From the NCBI GenBank assembly GCA_902702965.1, contig CACRXP010000028.1, forward strand, positions 1,464,322 through 1,528,321: a stretch of 64,000 bases of DNA, read 5' to 3'. Below, piece by piece: positions 35,275 to 46,573 of the stretch. Made by a program: the position numbers and the translations under genes. The notes under the pieces are model-generated. The model did no database searches. It saw nothing but the letters and a program-made list of their open reading frames with translations, and was not told the origin of the DNA. Each line of letters opens with the position of its first letter. Position 1 is the stretch's first letter. Origin of the DNA: Spirometra erinaceieuropaei (taxonomy: Eukaryota; Platyhelminthes; Cestoda; Diphyllobothriidea; Diphyllobothriidae).

Positions 35275-35791
35275 TGTGATACGGCAGGAGTGAACTGACC
35301 GTTTTCTTTCTGTTTTATTATAGTGGCCTGTTTCTGAAAGGGAGTAGTGTGTGTTTTTTGTGCCTGCAGGATCTACGGAAGGAGCCCGCACTCCAACCCC
35401 TGTAGCGGCCTCCAGCTCTACACTTCCCGTGCTTCAACCAGCCAGCGACCGTGATTATATTGTTTGAGAACCTTCCTTGGACCAACAGTAATCTGCGAAT
35501 ATTCTTCCCTTCCCCTCCTGTTTTCCGATTCGTATGCGCTCACTGACGCTCTTCGTTTTTCCTCTCCCCGTCTCCCCTCATTCAATACACCGTTTATATT
35601 ATCGACTATCTTAGTTGTCTACGTTACACTTGTTTGTCTGAAGTATTGCCTGCCGTACGATGCTGAAATCCAAAACGGAACCAACAAGCCAACCCGGACC
35701 AACCCCTGTTTTATGTGATTCTATCACGACGAAGAACGTTAACTCAGGGCCGGTCTCCCCGACAGGACAGCCAGCCGGACCGCCCACTACA
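35275..35791 (+). repeat. 5' LTR
   Basis: 517 bp from TGTGATACGGC to CGCCCACTACA, bounded by TG...CA. It holds the ATG at 35660 from which the gag frame opens. Confidence 0.95.
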
Positions 35792-37045
35792 TTGGTGGCA
35801 GCGGTGCCCACGAGCTCCGCTCCGCACAACCGTGCCAACAATTCCTCATACACCACACTGCCCTTGAAGCTAACTGCTTACGATGAGAAGAAAGACTTTT
35901 CCGCTTGGCTCCGGCGCTCTCGATTCCATGCTGGAGTGGTTCCTCCCCAAGACCAAAGTATGGCCATCGTACAGAGTCTAACGGTCACCCAACTGGATAA
36001 GGCACTGGACGCCGGGTTATCCGAGGAAACCCCACTGGCCCAACTATGCAGTGAGTTGGAAAACCTGCTGCAATCCTCTATATCTAAACGAGAGGCGTTA
36101 TACCGCATGTACTCGCGACGGAGACTAATAGCTGTATCGGCCAAGGACTTCGCAGACGGCTTATACTGCCTTTGTAAGGCGGCGTTTTCGTCTATCTCCC
36201 CTGCCGACTGCAACGACGCCGTCGTCTACCACTTTATTAAATACATTGAACCATCCGAACTACGCCGTTCACTCCTACTGCAGCCACCCCACGACCTCCA
36301 AGACGCCAACAGTCGTGTAAACCATTACTCAACACTGCCACATTCTGACTTACCCCGCCAGTCATTTCTTCAAAACAATCAAGCCCAGAACTGGCAACGA
36401 GACGATGGCGGTAATCACAACCGGCCGGGACCCTTTAACCGATTCCAGTACCCCAGACGCGGGGAGTATAACCGTTTTGGCAACCCCCAAGTCTGCGCAT
36501 GTCACAGCCACCGGTCAAACCCATCCAACGAACTTGCCGGATCGGGTACGTGTTCCATTCCGCTTGTCTCCCAGCTTCATGCCACAGTACCACCATTGTC
36601 TACTGAACTACTTCTTAATCAGCGACAGATCCGCGCCTTAATAGACACGGAGGCGACGATATCGTTAGTAAACCCGCAACTACTGTCCCATGCACAAAAT
36701 GTGCAGATAGACCCGAGACCCCGGTCCACATGCTTAACCACAGCAGATGGCTCTCGGTTGGACTGCATCGGCAGCATTTTGTTACAACTGACATTTCAGT
36801 CCGGGTTGAGACAAAATAGCTTTTTGGTAGTGCTAGGACTAGCTATGGATATATTGCTAGGACTCGATTTCCTCAGTAGATACAATTGTGACACCAGCGT
36901 ACTATCGAGTTCCAAAGACCACTCTCTACTACACAGGCCGACTCACCTACGTTCGACGAAGACGCAGTGTGTGCCGCTATTCAAGCCACAGTTGCCTTAC
37001 CAACCGTTCACATCGACACCATGCTACCTGACACCACGAATGTAA
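35660..37045 (+). pseudogene. Gypsy Gag and protease
   Basis: Open frame of 461 codons whose ATG lies inside the 5' LTR, 132 bases before its end; it reads through the primer-binding site. Residues about 70-210 look like a Gypsy Gag capsid region (KDFSAWLRRSRFHAGVVPPQ, then FADGLYCLCKAAF). Around residues 265-280 a CACHSHR cluster may be the remnant of the unusual Gag zinc motif. The protease follows: RALIDTEATISLVNPQLL (about 36629-36680), then LGLAMDILLGLDFL (36836-36877). The active-site triad D-T-G reads D-T-E (GAG at 36650-36652), which should inactivate the protease. The pol frame (P-T-F-D-E-D-A-V from 36946) is in another frame, so a shift occurred between about 36900 and 36945, and the last 30 or so codons of this stretch are spurious. 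Confidence 0.85.
35793..35810 (+). promoter_or_regulatory. primer-binding site candidate
   Basis: TGGTGGCAGCGGTGCCC begins two bases after the 5' LTR, where the tRNA primer site is expected. The leading TGG is complementary to a tRNA CCA end. I could not assign the tRNA. Confidence 0.6.
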
Positions 37046-38719
37046 CCGACAACGACCGTGAGATATTGAGAGCCCTACTAACAGAGTTCACAGAAGTTTT
37101 TGCGTGGGATGACGACTCTCTATGCAGAGCGACATATCTGCGGCACTCCATCGACACCGGCAGTGCCAAACCGGTATGACAGCCACCTCGGCGACTACCG
37201 GCCCATTTCCAGGACGAAGTCAGTCAAATGATTGATTTTATGCTTAAGAATCGAGTTATGCGCCCGTCAAACTCACCATGGGCATCTCCCGTTACCCTAA
37301 TACCGAAGAAAGACGGGAAGCTACGCCTTTACGTCGACTACCGCAGACTCAACGCCTTGACCACTCGAGACTCCTTCCCACTTCCCCGTATCGATGTGAC
37401 CCTGGAGGCACTAGCCGGCGCACGCTGGTTTTCTACTTTAGATCTTAAATCGGGGTACTGGCAGGTCGAGATAGAACCTGCAGACCGCCACAAGACAGCA
37501 TTTACACTTTCACAAGGACTATTCGAATATGAGACCATGCCATTCGGCTTATGCAATGCACCAGCAACATTTCAGCGCCTGATGCAAGTCGTCCTTGGTT
37601 AACTGCTACCAAATCAGTGCCTGGTCTATTTAGACGATGTTATAGTTTTCGGACGCACCATAGCACATCATAATTAAAACCTCGCGGCCGTTTTAACCGC
37701 ACTGAGCGACGCGGGTTTATGTCTTAACCCACAGAAGTGTTTGTTTTTACGTGACAAGGTCACCTATTTGGGACATGAAATCAGTCGAGAAGGCATCCAG
37801 GCTTCCCCGGAGAAAGTCAACGCTGTTAAATTGTGGCCGATTCCTAAATCAGTAACCGAACTCCGTAGTTTTCTTGGATTAGCGTCTTACTATCGCAAAT
37901 TTATTTCAAATTTTGCATCCATTGCTCAACCATTACATCGGTTAACCGAGAAAGGACGAAAATTTACGTGGACTGACGACTGTCAGATTGCTTTCGACGA
38001 TCTGAAAGCCCACCTGCTCTCTGCACCGATACTCACACTACCAAACACGGAAGCAGACGCTCCGCCGTTTATTCTGGACACAGACGCCAACGGGTTCGCC
38101 ATGGGGGAGTGCTATCACAAGCTGATGCCAACGGAACCGAACGACCTGTTTGCTTTGCCAGCAAGACGTTATCAAAGCCACAACTTAATTACTGCACTTA
38201 TCGTCGCGAACTTCTGGCCCTCATAACGTTCGCTAAACAGTTTCGAGCGTTTTTGATCGGCAAACCATTTATCCTGCGGACTGACCACAAAGCCTTGCAG
38301 TGGCTACAGAATACGAAAGATGCAGAAGGACGGTTAACAAGATGGCATGAGACACTTCAGCAGTTTACCTTCTCATGTCAGTACCGGCCAGAGACTAAAC
38401 ACACCAACGCTGATGCTCTCTCCCGCCGCTATGACGAATCGACCTCTGAGGCGACCGCGACACCAGATGTTACCATCAATGCCGTGCACATGAGCGAACC
38501 TACGCGGTACCATTGGACAGTGGCACAAAGCACCGATCCCGACACAGCCATCCTGTACAACCACCAAAGTGCGGGCAGGCACCGACCGACAGACGAGGAT
38601 CTTAGAGGATCATCTGAAGTCGCTCATCTACTACGCAATTACTGGCCTAACATCTTCATTGACAACGACTTACTTTTCATTAAAGAAACTGCCAATTCCA
38701 CTCCTCTTGTTGTTGTGCC
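36946..38719 (+). pseudogene. Gypsy reverse transcriptase and RNase H
   Basis: Synthesises element DNA and removes the RNA template. RT motifs: SPVTLIPKKDGKLRLYVDYR (37286-37345), FSTLDLKSGYWQVEI (37432-37476), MPFGLCNAPATFQRLM (37537-37584) and the catalytic LVYLDDVIVF (37621-37650). The connection reads LRSFLGLASYYRKFI. RNase H motifs: FILDTDANGFAMG (38068-38106), then in a new frame FASKTLSKPQLNYCTYRREL, RTDHKALQWL and NADALSRR. Breaks: TGA at 37177-37179, TAA at 37600-37602, TAA at 37675-37677, and a one-base loss in the G run at 38103-38107. The catalytic residues themselves are intact. Confidence 0.9.
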
Positions 38720-39915
38720 TGGCAGCTTAATAATTCCCGTTTTAACTGATTTACACCATGAGCTCGGTCACGTGGGCCAGGCTAAAACCGAAAATGCAGC
38801 CAGGCAACGATTTTGGTGGCCACAGTTACGTGAAACGGTGGCCACATTTTGTAACAGTTGTCCTGTTTATGCGTCGTTTAAAAGCCCTCAACAATGATTT
38901 CGCGCTCCTCTCCAGCCTATGGTCACAGGGTTTCCGTTCCAACGCGTTGGGGCTGACATAATTGGACCTTTGGCCTATTCTACTTCCGGATATCAGTATA
39001 TCTTAGTCATGGTCGACTATTTCACTAAATGGGCAGAAGCCATACCCCTCCGCAGACAGGATGCGCTATCAGTGACAACTGCCTTCTTTAACGACTGGAT
39101 TTGCCGTTTTGGGGCTCCCCTTTCCCTTCACTCAGACTGTGGCGCCAACTTTGAAAGTAAGTTAATACAAGACGTATGCGATCAGTTACACAGTCACAAG
39201 ACACGAACAACCCCGGCACATCCCGAAGGCAACGGACAAGTCGAACGAACCAATCGCACTCTCATAAACCTTCTAAAAGCGTTTGCCGAGCATCATCGAC
39301 CTTTCAACTGAAACACTAGGCTACCCTATGCCCTAATGGCTTATCGCGCGACGGTTCACTCCTCTACAGGATACTCGCTTTTTTATGCTTACTGGACGGA
39401 ACTTCCGACTACCTATGGACTCCAACATACCCATCATGGAATCCGAGACCTACACCACCGGCTCTTACATGCTGGAGCTTCAAGAACTATTACGAATCAC
39501 ACACAATTTAGCACGTGAACATCTAGGTTCAGCATATCAACGACAGAAAGAAAACTTCGACACACAAGTTTCCGGCACTCCTTATCAACCAGGCGATCTT
39601 GTTCTGCGTTACCGACCCATACCACCCGTTGGCGTATCAGCGAAGTTTTTCCATCCTTGCGAAGGCCCTTTCCGCATTCTTCGCGTCATCCTACCTACCA
39701 CATACCTTATACAGGATGCCACAATGCCCAATAGCCCAACCATGACTGTTCATTTTGACAAATCAAAGCCCTTTAGAGGACGCTTACTACTAGCACCACA
39801 CGACACCCTACCCATCCTTCCCGATCATTTAGTTCCAGAACCCTCCAACGAAATTACCATACATGACCCTTTACCGCGCGTCCCTGGGGACCCTGTAGAC
39901 AGGGTCCCACCCTGA
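38720..39915 (+). pseudogene. Gypsy integrase
   Basis: Inserts the DNA copy into the genome. The zinc-binding HHCC module is visible (LHHELGHVGQAKTENAARQR, then CNSCPVY, 38751-38877). The catalytic triad of the DDE core can be followed: RVGADIIGPL (38946-38975), SLHSDCGANFES (39123-39158) and HPEGNGQVERTNRTL (39219-39263). The C-terminal part has GDLVLRYRP and a GPY/F-like module GPFRILRVILP (39664-39696). It is broken by TGA at 38895-38897, TGA at 39309-39311 (a tryptophan position by family comparison) and a frameshift near 39362-39395. The C-terminal part is open from 39385 to 39915, ending just before the purine tract. Confidence 0.9.
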
Positions 39916-39926
39916 GGGGAGGAAAG
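39914..39926 (+). promoter_or_regulatory. polypurine tract
   Basis: GAGGGGAGGAAAG abuts the 3' LTR. This is the plus-strand primer site expected for an LTR retrotransposon. Confidence 0.85.
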
Positions 39927-40443
39927 TGTGATACGGCAGGAGTGAACTGACCGTTTTCTTTCTGTTTTATTATAGTGGCCTGTTTCTGAAAGGGAGTAGT
40001 GTGTGTTTTTTGTGCCTGCAGGATCTACGGAAGGAGCCCGCACTCCAACCCCTGTAGCGGCCTCCAGCTCTACACTTCCCGTGCTTCAACCAGCCAGCGA
40101 CCGTGATTATATTGTTTGAGAACCTTCCTTGGACCAACAGTAATCTGCGAATATTCTTCCCTTCCCCTCCTGTTTTCCGATTCGTATGCGCTCACTGACG
40201 CTCTTCGTTTTTCCTCTCCGCGTCTCCCCTCATTCAATACACCGTTTATATTATCGACTATCTTAGTTGTCTACGTTACACTTGTTTGTCTGAAGTATTG
40301 CCTGCCGTACGATGCTGAAATCCAGAACGGAACCAACAAGCCAACCCGGACCAACCCCTGTTTTATGTGATTCTATCACGACGAAGAACGTTAACTCAGG
40401 GCCGGTCTCCCCGACAGGACAGCCAGCCGGACCGCCCACTACA
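39927..40443 (+). repeat. 3' LTR
   Basis: 517 bp, the same as the 5' LTR but for two substitutions seen. It carries the same gag-like ATG at 40312, whose frame runs into flanking DNA to 40551 and means nothing there. Confidence 0.95.
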
Positions 40444-40447
40444 GGTG
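40444..40447 (+). repeat. target-site duplication GGTG (right)
   Basis: Matches 35271-35274. Confidence 0.85.
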
Positions 40448-40940
40448 GTTGTCAGTATATCTGGCCAGCTGTAAAGGGGAGGTCGCACATTTCCTTCGTG
40501 TTTTTCTGGAGGCTTGCTCTAATTGTCTGGACTAAGAGCTGGACAATATGAATATATATCAGGAGTGAGAAACATTCAATGGTAAGTCACAATCAAAGCA
40601 GTCGAAATAATATTGAATCATGTATCATGTTGATTCTTGTGAATATGACATTATAAGAGTTGTGGTCGACTGTTTAGTATGATCTAATATAGTTGTATAT
40701 ATGTTTAATATGACTTTAATATAGACTTACGTACAACTAATATGTAGGGTTTTCTCGAAAGGGGTGTTATTATTAGCTCCTTAAGGGATATTTAGTGTCA
40801 GGTTACATAGCCGATAGAAACGATAAAGGGAGGAGAGAAAGAATATCACTATTCGTTCTATGTTTATCAATGATGCTAACTTTCATAAATTTGATTGTTT
40901 TTATTGCTATGTTCCTGTGTTATACAAGCGGCTGGTATCA
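40448..40940. other. no recognisable gene
   Basis: AT-rich stretch between the Gypsy 3' LTR and the M3 reverse transcriptase stop. By position the right part may be the M3 3' untranslated region. Confidence 0.35.
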
Positions 40941-42150
40941 TCAGAGCCCTTTCGGACCAAATTCTATATCAAAGAATTGACTTAAAAAATGTCCTATTTT
41001 ATTCAAAAATAAATGTGTATTGTTATTTGAAAAGAATTTCTTAGTTTTTATTTTAAACTCGGTTAAGGTTCGACTTTTCCGGATAGAACTGGGAAGAGCA
41101 TTCCAGATAGAGGCATATCTTATGGTGTAGAAATTCGACCGTTGGGACTTTGTGAATTTGGGAATCCTTATAATATCTTCGTTATTTCTGGTGTTTCTGG
41201 GGGCGTTTTGGTTTGTTAGTAAATTCATTTTGAGAATATCTTGGTCATGGGTGACCCTGAATAGGAAGTTTAGACCATTTTGGAGTCTTCTTATCCAGAG
41301 TGGTCGAAGACCGTATTTATGATATAGTTCTAAGTATGAACCTTGGGTGTTATCACTTCTGGAAAAAGATCGAGTAAAACGTCTTTGAATGTACTCCAGT
41401 TTCTTTCGGTCGTCTGAGGGCATTATACCGAAGAAAATTGAGCAATAATCTAGGAGGGGTAAAACATACATTTTGAAAAGTTGTATTCTTAGCGCATTTA
41501 AGGTGAAATTTTTAATTATGAATGCACATAGGCGAGTGGCTTTCGGTGATATTTGTCGGACGTGTGGAGATAAATCAAGGGTATTTGTATAGCTGAGACC
41601 TAAATCTTTTACCGATGAGGCCTCCGTGATTTCATTATCCTCGAAAATTATGGGGGGAAGTTTTTGTGGGCCAAAGATCGGGAGATGACATTTTTCGGGT
41701 GAAAAGGACATCTGCCACTGACTACTCCATTCGCTGAGTTTTCTGAGGTCAGTTTCAATTGTTCTATGAATATCAGCAACTATGTTCCCGTTATATGCAT
41801 ATGCAAGTTTTAGGTCGTCCGCATATAAAAACGTCTTAGCCGATACTGATATGGACGATAAGTCGTGAATATATATGAGAAATATAAGCGGGCCTAGGAT
41901 AGTGCCTTGAAGTACTCCACTGGTAAAAGGGGATGGTTCTGAGACTACGTTTCGAATTTGCACCACTTGATATCGGTTTTGAAGATAGGATTTAAGAAAA
42001 TCGAGAAGAGGAGACCTAATTCCATGACTTTTGAGCTTTACCAGTGGTTTTTTATGGGGGACTTTGTCAAAGGCCTTTTTTTAGATCGAAGTATATTGAA
42101 GCTACTGTGTCTCCATCATGAAGAGGTGAAGAGAGGAACATTTGAGCCAT
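40941..42150 (-). pseudogene. M3 Jockey/CR1-like reverse transcriptase, 5'-truncated
   Basis: Minus-strand ORF2 fragment. The open stretch 41966-40941 has 341 codons with SGVLQGTILGPLIFLIYIHDL, the catalytic FLYADDLKLAYAY, FSPEKCHLPIFGP, VKDLGLSYTN and the thumb/tail KLEYIQRRFTRSF and ASIWNALPSSIRK. Upstream, the residues before the M at 41966 (LKSYLQNRYQVVQ) and the palm motif FDLKK/AFDKVPHKK (about 42030-42095) are in different frames. An extra G after the A run near 42080 explains the shift. Nothing recognisable lies beyond about 42150, so the element is 5'-truncated. It is clearly different from M1, M2, P1, P2 and M4 (Y-A-D-D instead of F-A-D-D). The open C-terminal half suggests it is younger than those copies. 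Confidence 0.85.
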
Positions 42151-44168
42151 GACCAAACGTTGTAAATTGGGGATGAACAATTACTACAGGGCACCAGATT
42201 GATTCAATGGAATTAATAAAGTAGGTTCAGATGATGCTAAAGTGAGGTCCGACTAGGAATAAATGTGGGCACGTAAGGGTAGTAGCAGATGGCAAAAAAC
42301 GTTTTTCTATACAAATATTGAAAAAGGGTCTAAGAGATCCCCATAAACAAGAAAAAAAATACAGAAGTGTAGAAGGCAAAATACATTACTGCTTTTAGGT
42401 AGCTGAATGCGTCTAGGAGGCTGGTCATAATGGATATACTCTCTTTTGTTCCTCCCTCCGCCTTGGCTTCGGCATAGAATTTACTACTTTCCAGGATGTT
42501 GCCCTCGCAAATTCGGAGACTATTTCCTTGGATAACCCAATCCTTGGGCTAGTGAAACGCGGCATGCTCCGTTTTTTTAGCGCAAACATAACTTTACCAC
42601 TTTAATGAATGTGCGTGGGAGGGGAATGCCTGGCAAATTTGGATAAGGAAATCGGCATCTACATAATCAATCCCATAATGTGACTTGTAATTTTTAACTA
42701 GATGTGCACATGGCCTTCTCTGCACCAGCATGGGAATTTTAAACACTTAAAAACAATTTGTATGGCTTGGAATAACAAACAGTAAACGGACTTTGTTGTT
42801 TTGTATCGAAATTTCTATTAACCTAAGTGCCATTTACGAGTTGTAGGGACCGTGCTTCCGAGCAGCACTTCGGATACGAACAAACAGAACTAATGTAATT
42901 ACGTGAAGGCATTACAATGAGCTTTCGGATTCGTACTCAACTGACGTGCAATTCTTCGTGTGCCTTTGTAAAAGCCCGTAGGCACTGTTGGTTTAATGCA
43001 AAGCTTGTGATGTTGGGAATTTTCAAATGTGAGGCAGAATATTGCGTAAGCAAAAATTTTAGCCCAGGCAGAGGTTATTTACGAGCAATTGGGTCACTTA
43101 TACATTAACTAAGAGATCTCGTTAGTCTAACGAGTCACTGGGAAGATCCAGCTTTTCTTGAGTAAACTCGCGGTTCTGTTTTGGGGGATTTGCCCGAAAA
43201 ACCTCGGGATTATAGTTCATTTACTTCATGGAAAGCCACAAGTCCAGCGCGGATTCTTGGCAAATTGCGGTGTGGATCGGGAATTCAAGTGATATCCCGC
43301 CACCAACACGTGCATCTGAATGCTAGGAGTCAGTCTGCAAACATCCAATGGCTCTACTCCTTGAAGGCCTTTCTGGGGGCAGGGAAGACACTGTTGACAT
43401 AACTTTACCGATCGAGCCTCCTATAAAACGTTTCCATTATACTCAGAATGTTCACAAAGCGGAATTTTCTTCTTAAGAAGTTTCTTAGCTATAAGCTAAG
43501 CATGTTTTTCCAGGAATGAGGAAGCTAGGCCTATAGAGAACCTCCGTTGTGCTTTCCTCACTGAAATTGATGAGGTAGACAGGAGTTTTCCTGAGGAGAA
43601 GGAATAATGAGCACTTTCTTCAGTCATTTAGGACTCAGTCGTCCTTAGACCAGCGTTAAGCTGATTGTACAGAAAAGATTCTAAAATTGGTTGTTGGTTG
43701 AGTGTAAAATAATATCCAGAGGCTCTGTTCGACCCCGTGGAGACGTACGTCAAAGTACTTAACCTTGTTTTGTGCTAGATTATTCATTTGTTCATGGGCT
43801 TTTGAAGTAGATTTGGGCACCATAAATTTTCGCTGTGCCTCAAAATTCGGGAGGACTGATCAGCCATCCAAAAGTGGTTTTTATCAGCCAATTTATGGAC
43901 TCAACCGTTCTTCCATGGGATAGTTAGGAATTCATTATCATTGCTATGCCAAGGAATGTAATCGAGTTATTTCTTCGACTGTATATGTATTGAAGGGTTA
44001 CAGGCAGAGCCCTTGATGACCCTATTTATGTACAGTGCTTTCGCAGATTCATACTCAAAAATAAAATTGCAGGCATTTAAAATGTGATTGTGTCACAGTT
44101 CAATCGTAATCATAAGGTAGTGCATAGGGTCGCTGTAAATTAGTGCGGAAGATTGTATATGACAGATT
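42151..44168. other. no recognisable gene
   Basis: About 2 kb without a supported gene. A 63-codon stretch (42917-43108) and a 73-codon stretch (43181-43402) resemble nothing I know. The right end may be the M4 3' untranslated region. Confidence 0.35.
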
Positions 44169-46022
44169 TTACAAAACTGGCTGTGCATAGTCATGCTGTA
44201 CAAGCCGATTTCTGTCGAAAACTAGACGAGCAAGTTTTCTTTTAAACCCACAAACTGTGTCAGCCGTCACCATCTCGCTTGGAAGCGAGTTCCACGGCCT
44301 GACAACCCGCTGGCTGAATGAAAATTTTCGTCGGTCTAAACGCGTGCGCTCATTCCCGACTTTGTATGCATGGCCGCGTAGTTGGTTTGTTCGGGCGAAC
44401 TCAAAGAAGTCCTCTGCTCTTAATGAGCAACCCTGGCCGCGAACAATCCGGAAGGTCCAGAGAAGACTGCAGTTTATTTGTCTATAAGAGAGAGGGAATA
44501 GACCAAGCAAATTCAGCCTCTCCTGATAAGACAAATGCTTTAGACCGTCGACCATTTTTGTCGCTTTGCGTTGCACCTGTTCGAGTAAGTTGATATCCTT
44601 CCTCATCCATGGTGAAGCTGCTGGCATTCCATACTCTAGATGAGGTCTTACAAAGACACCAAAGAGTCTTTCGAAAAGTTCGGGAGGAAATATTTTAAAT
44701 GCGCGTCTGATCCAGTGTAGAGTACTAGTAGCCTTCTGGACCATCTTCCTGCAGTGTTCTGATGGCGATAGATTTGTGGTCGTCCATACACCCAGATCTC
44801 TGTGTCTTTCCACAGTTTCTAACCTCGTCGCGTCAATATAGTACTGGTGCTTCGGAGAGGCATTGCGGCTGGTGTTCAGGTGCAAAACCACGCATTTGGA
44901 CACGTTAAACTTCAAAAGCCACCTGTTCGACCAAGCACACAGTTTGTTGATGTTCAACTGCAACTTCTCTGCGTCATCATCGCACTTGACTTCACTCCAT
45001 ATTTTTATGTCATCCGCGAACATGAGAGCCTCGCAATTCACTTCGCTGATGCAGTCATTAACATAAATCAGGAAGAGTACTGGGCCTAAGACAGAACCCT
45101 GTGGGACACCACTTTCCACCTTTACCCATTCCGAGGCAGAATTACTAACGACGACTCTTTGTAGTCTGGAGGACAGAAAACTCCTGATCCACTTAAACAT
45201 TCTCCCTTGAATCCCTACATCCCAGATCTTTTGTAAAAGAAGCCTGTGTGGGACACTGTCAAAGGCCTTCTTGAAGTCAAAAAATATGACATCTACTGGA
45301 AAACCTTTATCGATAGCTCGTGTCCATTTCTCGTGCTAGTAAAGAACACTCGTTGGGCAGGAGCGCCCTGGACGAAAGCCGTGTTGGGCATCGCACAATA
45401 TTTTGTTCTGTTCCAGGTAGTTCATCAAGCGTCTCTTGATAATGCGTTCCATTATTTTACAGGCGATACAAGTAAGACTGACAGGACGATAATTTCCGCA
45501 GTCAAGTCTTGAGCCTCCTTTATGGATCGGAGTAATGAGTGCGCACTTCCATTCTTCCGGGAGCTCGCCGTCTTCAAATGACTTTTGAAATATTGCGGAT
45601 AAGGGTTTGCACAGTTCATTAGCAAGTTCACGAAGTGCCAGGGTGGGAATTCTATCTGGGCCAGGCGATTTAGCAGGTCTCAGCCGGAGTAGCTCGGCCC
45701 TAACTATGGTAGATGAAAAGAGTGGTTCCTCGGTTAAGGAGGGTAGGGAGGGGATAGGATGGGGAAGGGTACTGGGAGGAGAGGTTGGTTGGCGAATGGA
45801 TGGATGGGCAAATATAGCATTAGGTTCTCGGGTGAAGACGGACTGAAAGAAGTCGGAAAGGAGGGACGCTTTAACCTGGTCATTAATCTCTATTTTTCCA
45901 TCTGCAGACCTGAGGGCAGGGATGAGCGCCTGAGTCCTTTTGGTACTTCGTATATAACCATATATAATTTTCGGATGCTCCGACTGAATTTTGATTAGAT
46001 AGGTAAGATCTAATAACGCCAA
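44169..46022 (-). pseudogene. M4 CR1-like reverse transcriptase, nearly intact
   Basis: Minus-strand reverse transcriptase open over 618 codons but for one TAG at 45333-45335. The two parts are in the same frame. N-terminal part: ASLLSDFFQSVFTREP, AKSPGPDRIPTLALRELA, ITPIHKGGSRLDCGNYRPVS and QHGFRPGRSCPTSVLY, then the stop. After it: VIFFDFKKAFDSVPHRLL, ESGVPQGSVLGPVLFLIYVND, the catalytic MFADDIKIWSEV, FNVSKCVVLHLN, RDLGVWTTTNL, VRPHLEYGMPAASPW, LEQVQRKATKMV and the tail RVVRPWNSLPSEMVTADT. The stop replaces a residue just before HEKWTRA and would arise from CAG by one C-to-T change. The endonuclease of the same element appears, much more decayed, at 46960-47985. Confidence 0.9.
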
Positions 46023-46539
46023 ACAGAGGACTGCAAATGTCCAAAGCTTGAAGTGCTACGAATAGTAGTTTGTATGACATTCCATCGAGGACTTTTCTAA
46101 GACCGAAAAAATGACAATCACCAATAGATGTTAATTGTAAGGTGAAATGAATAGAATAAGTAAAGAAACATGGCTGGTTTTGCTGCAGCGTACCGACAGA
46201 GGCCATGCTAGGAAGAGATATTAACCTGGTTGGCCATACCGAGAATCAGCAACAGTGACGCAAATACTTTACTGAAAGTTCTAGCGGGAGAGAACATTTA
46301 TGTACGCACCGATAAACTTTAGCCGCGGGGCGACAGCCAAGTCTGAGTACTGGAGTACCAACATAACTTTTCTAATAAAGAGGAGAGAAATCATTCTCGA
46401 AGGCGACCGAAAATAATCTTCCCAGAAGAGCATGGAAATCCTCTGATTGTTTAATGAATGTCCGGACTGTTTTCAATTTCAAATGAGTGCAAGTTTCTAA
46501 TATGGTTTATCTGTTTCCGAAGAATCGGCAGCGGCAGAC

Positions 46540-46573
<34 letters not shown>

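Larger units (their letters stand above)
35275..40443 (+). mobile_element. Ty3/Gypsy LTR retrotransposon
   Basis: Complete element of 5169 bp with two 517 bp LTRs (TGTGAT...ACTACA), a GGTG target-site duplication, a primer-binding site candidate, a purine tract, and gag-protease-RT-RNase H-integrase in Gypsy order. The LTRs differ at only two positions that I can see (C/G in the CTCTCCCCG region and A/G in ATCCAAAACGG), which suggests a recent insertion. In contrast, pol carries five in-frame stops and at least three frameshifts, and the protease triad is mutated. The element is therefore non-autonomous. The low LTR divergence suggests it inserted already broken, using enzymes supplied by another copy. 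The CsRn1 group of flatworm Gypsy elements is a likely relative, but this is not proven. Confidence 0.95.

Noticed and set aside
35062..35391. 109-codon minus-strand protein overlapping the 5' LTR
   Set aside because: It crosses the LTR boundary and its N-terminal part is also found at 39825-40043, over the 3' LTR; it is antisense LTR sequence.
40116..40551. Separate genes at the 3' LTR, repeated from 35464-35718
   Set aside because: These are the two LTR copies; the frames are shared because the LTRs are nearly identical.
44257..45089. Several plus-strand frames of 67-91 codons
   Set aside because: They lie antisense to the M4 reverse transcriptase, whose motifs are clear on the minus strand.
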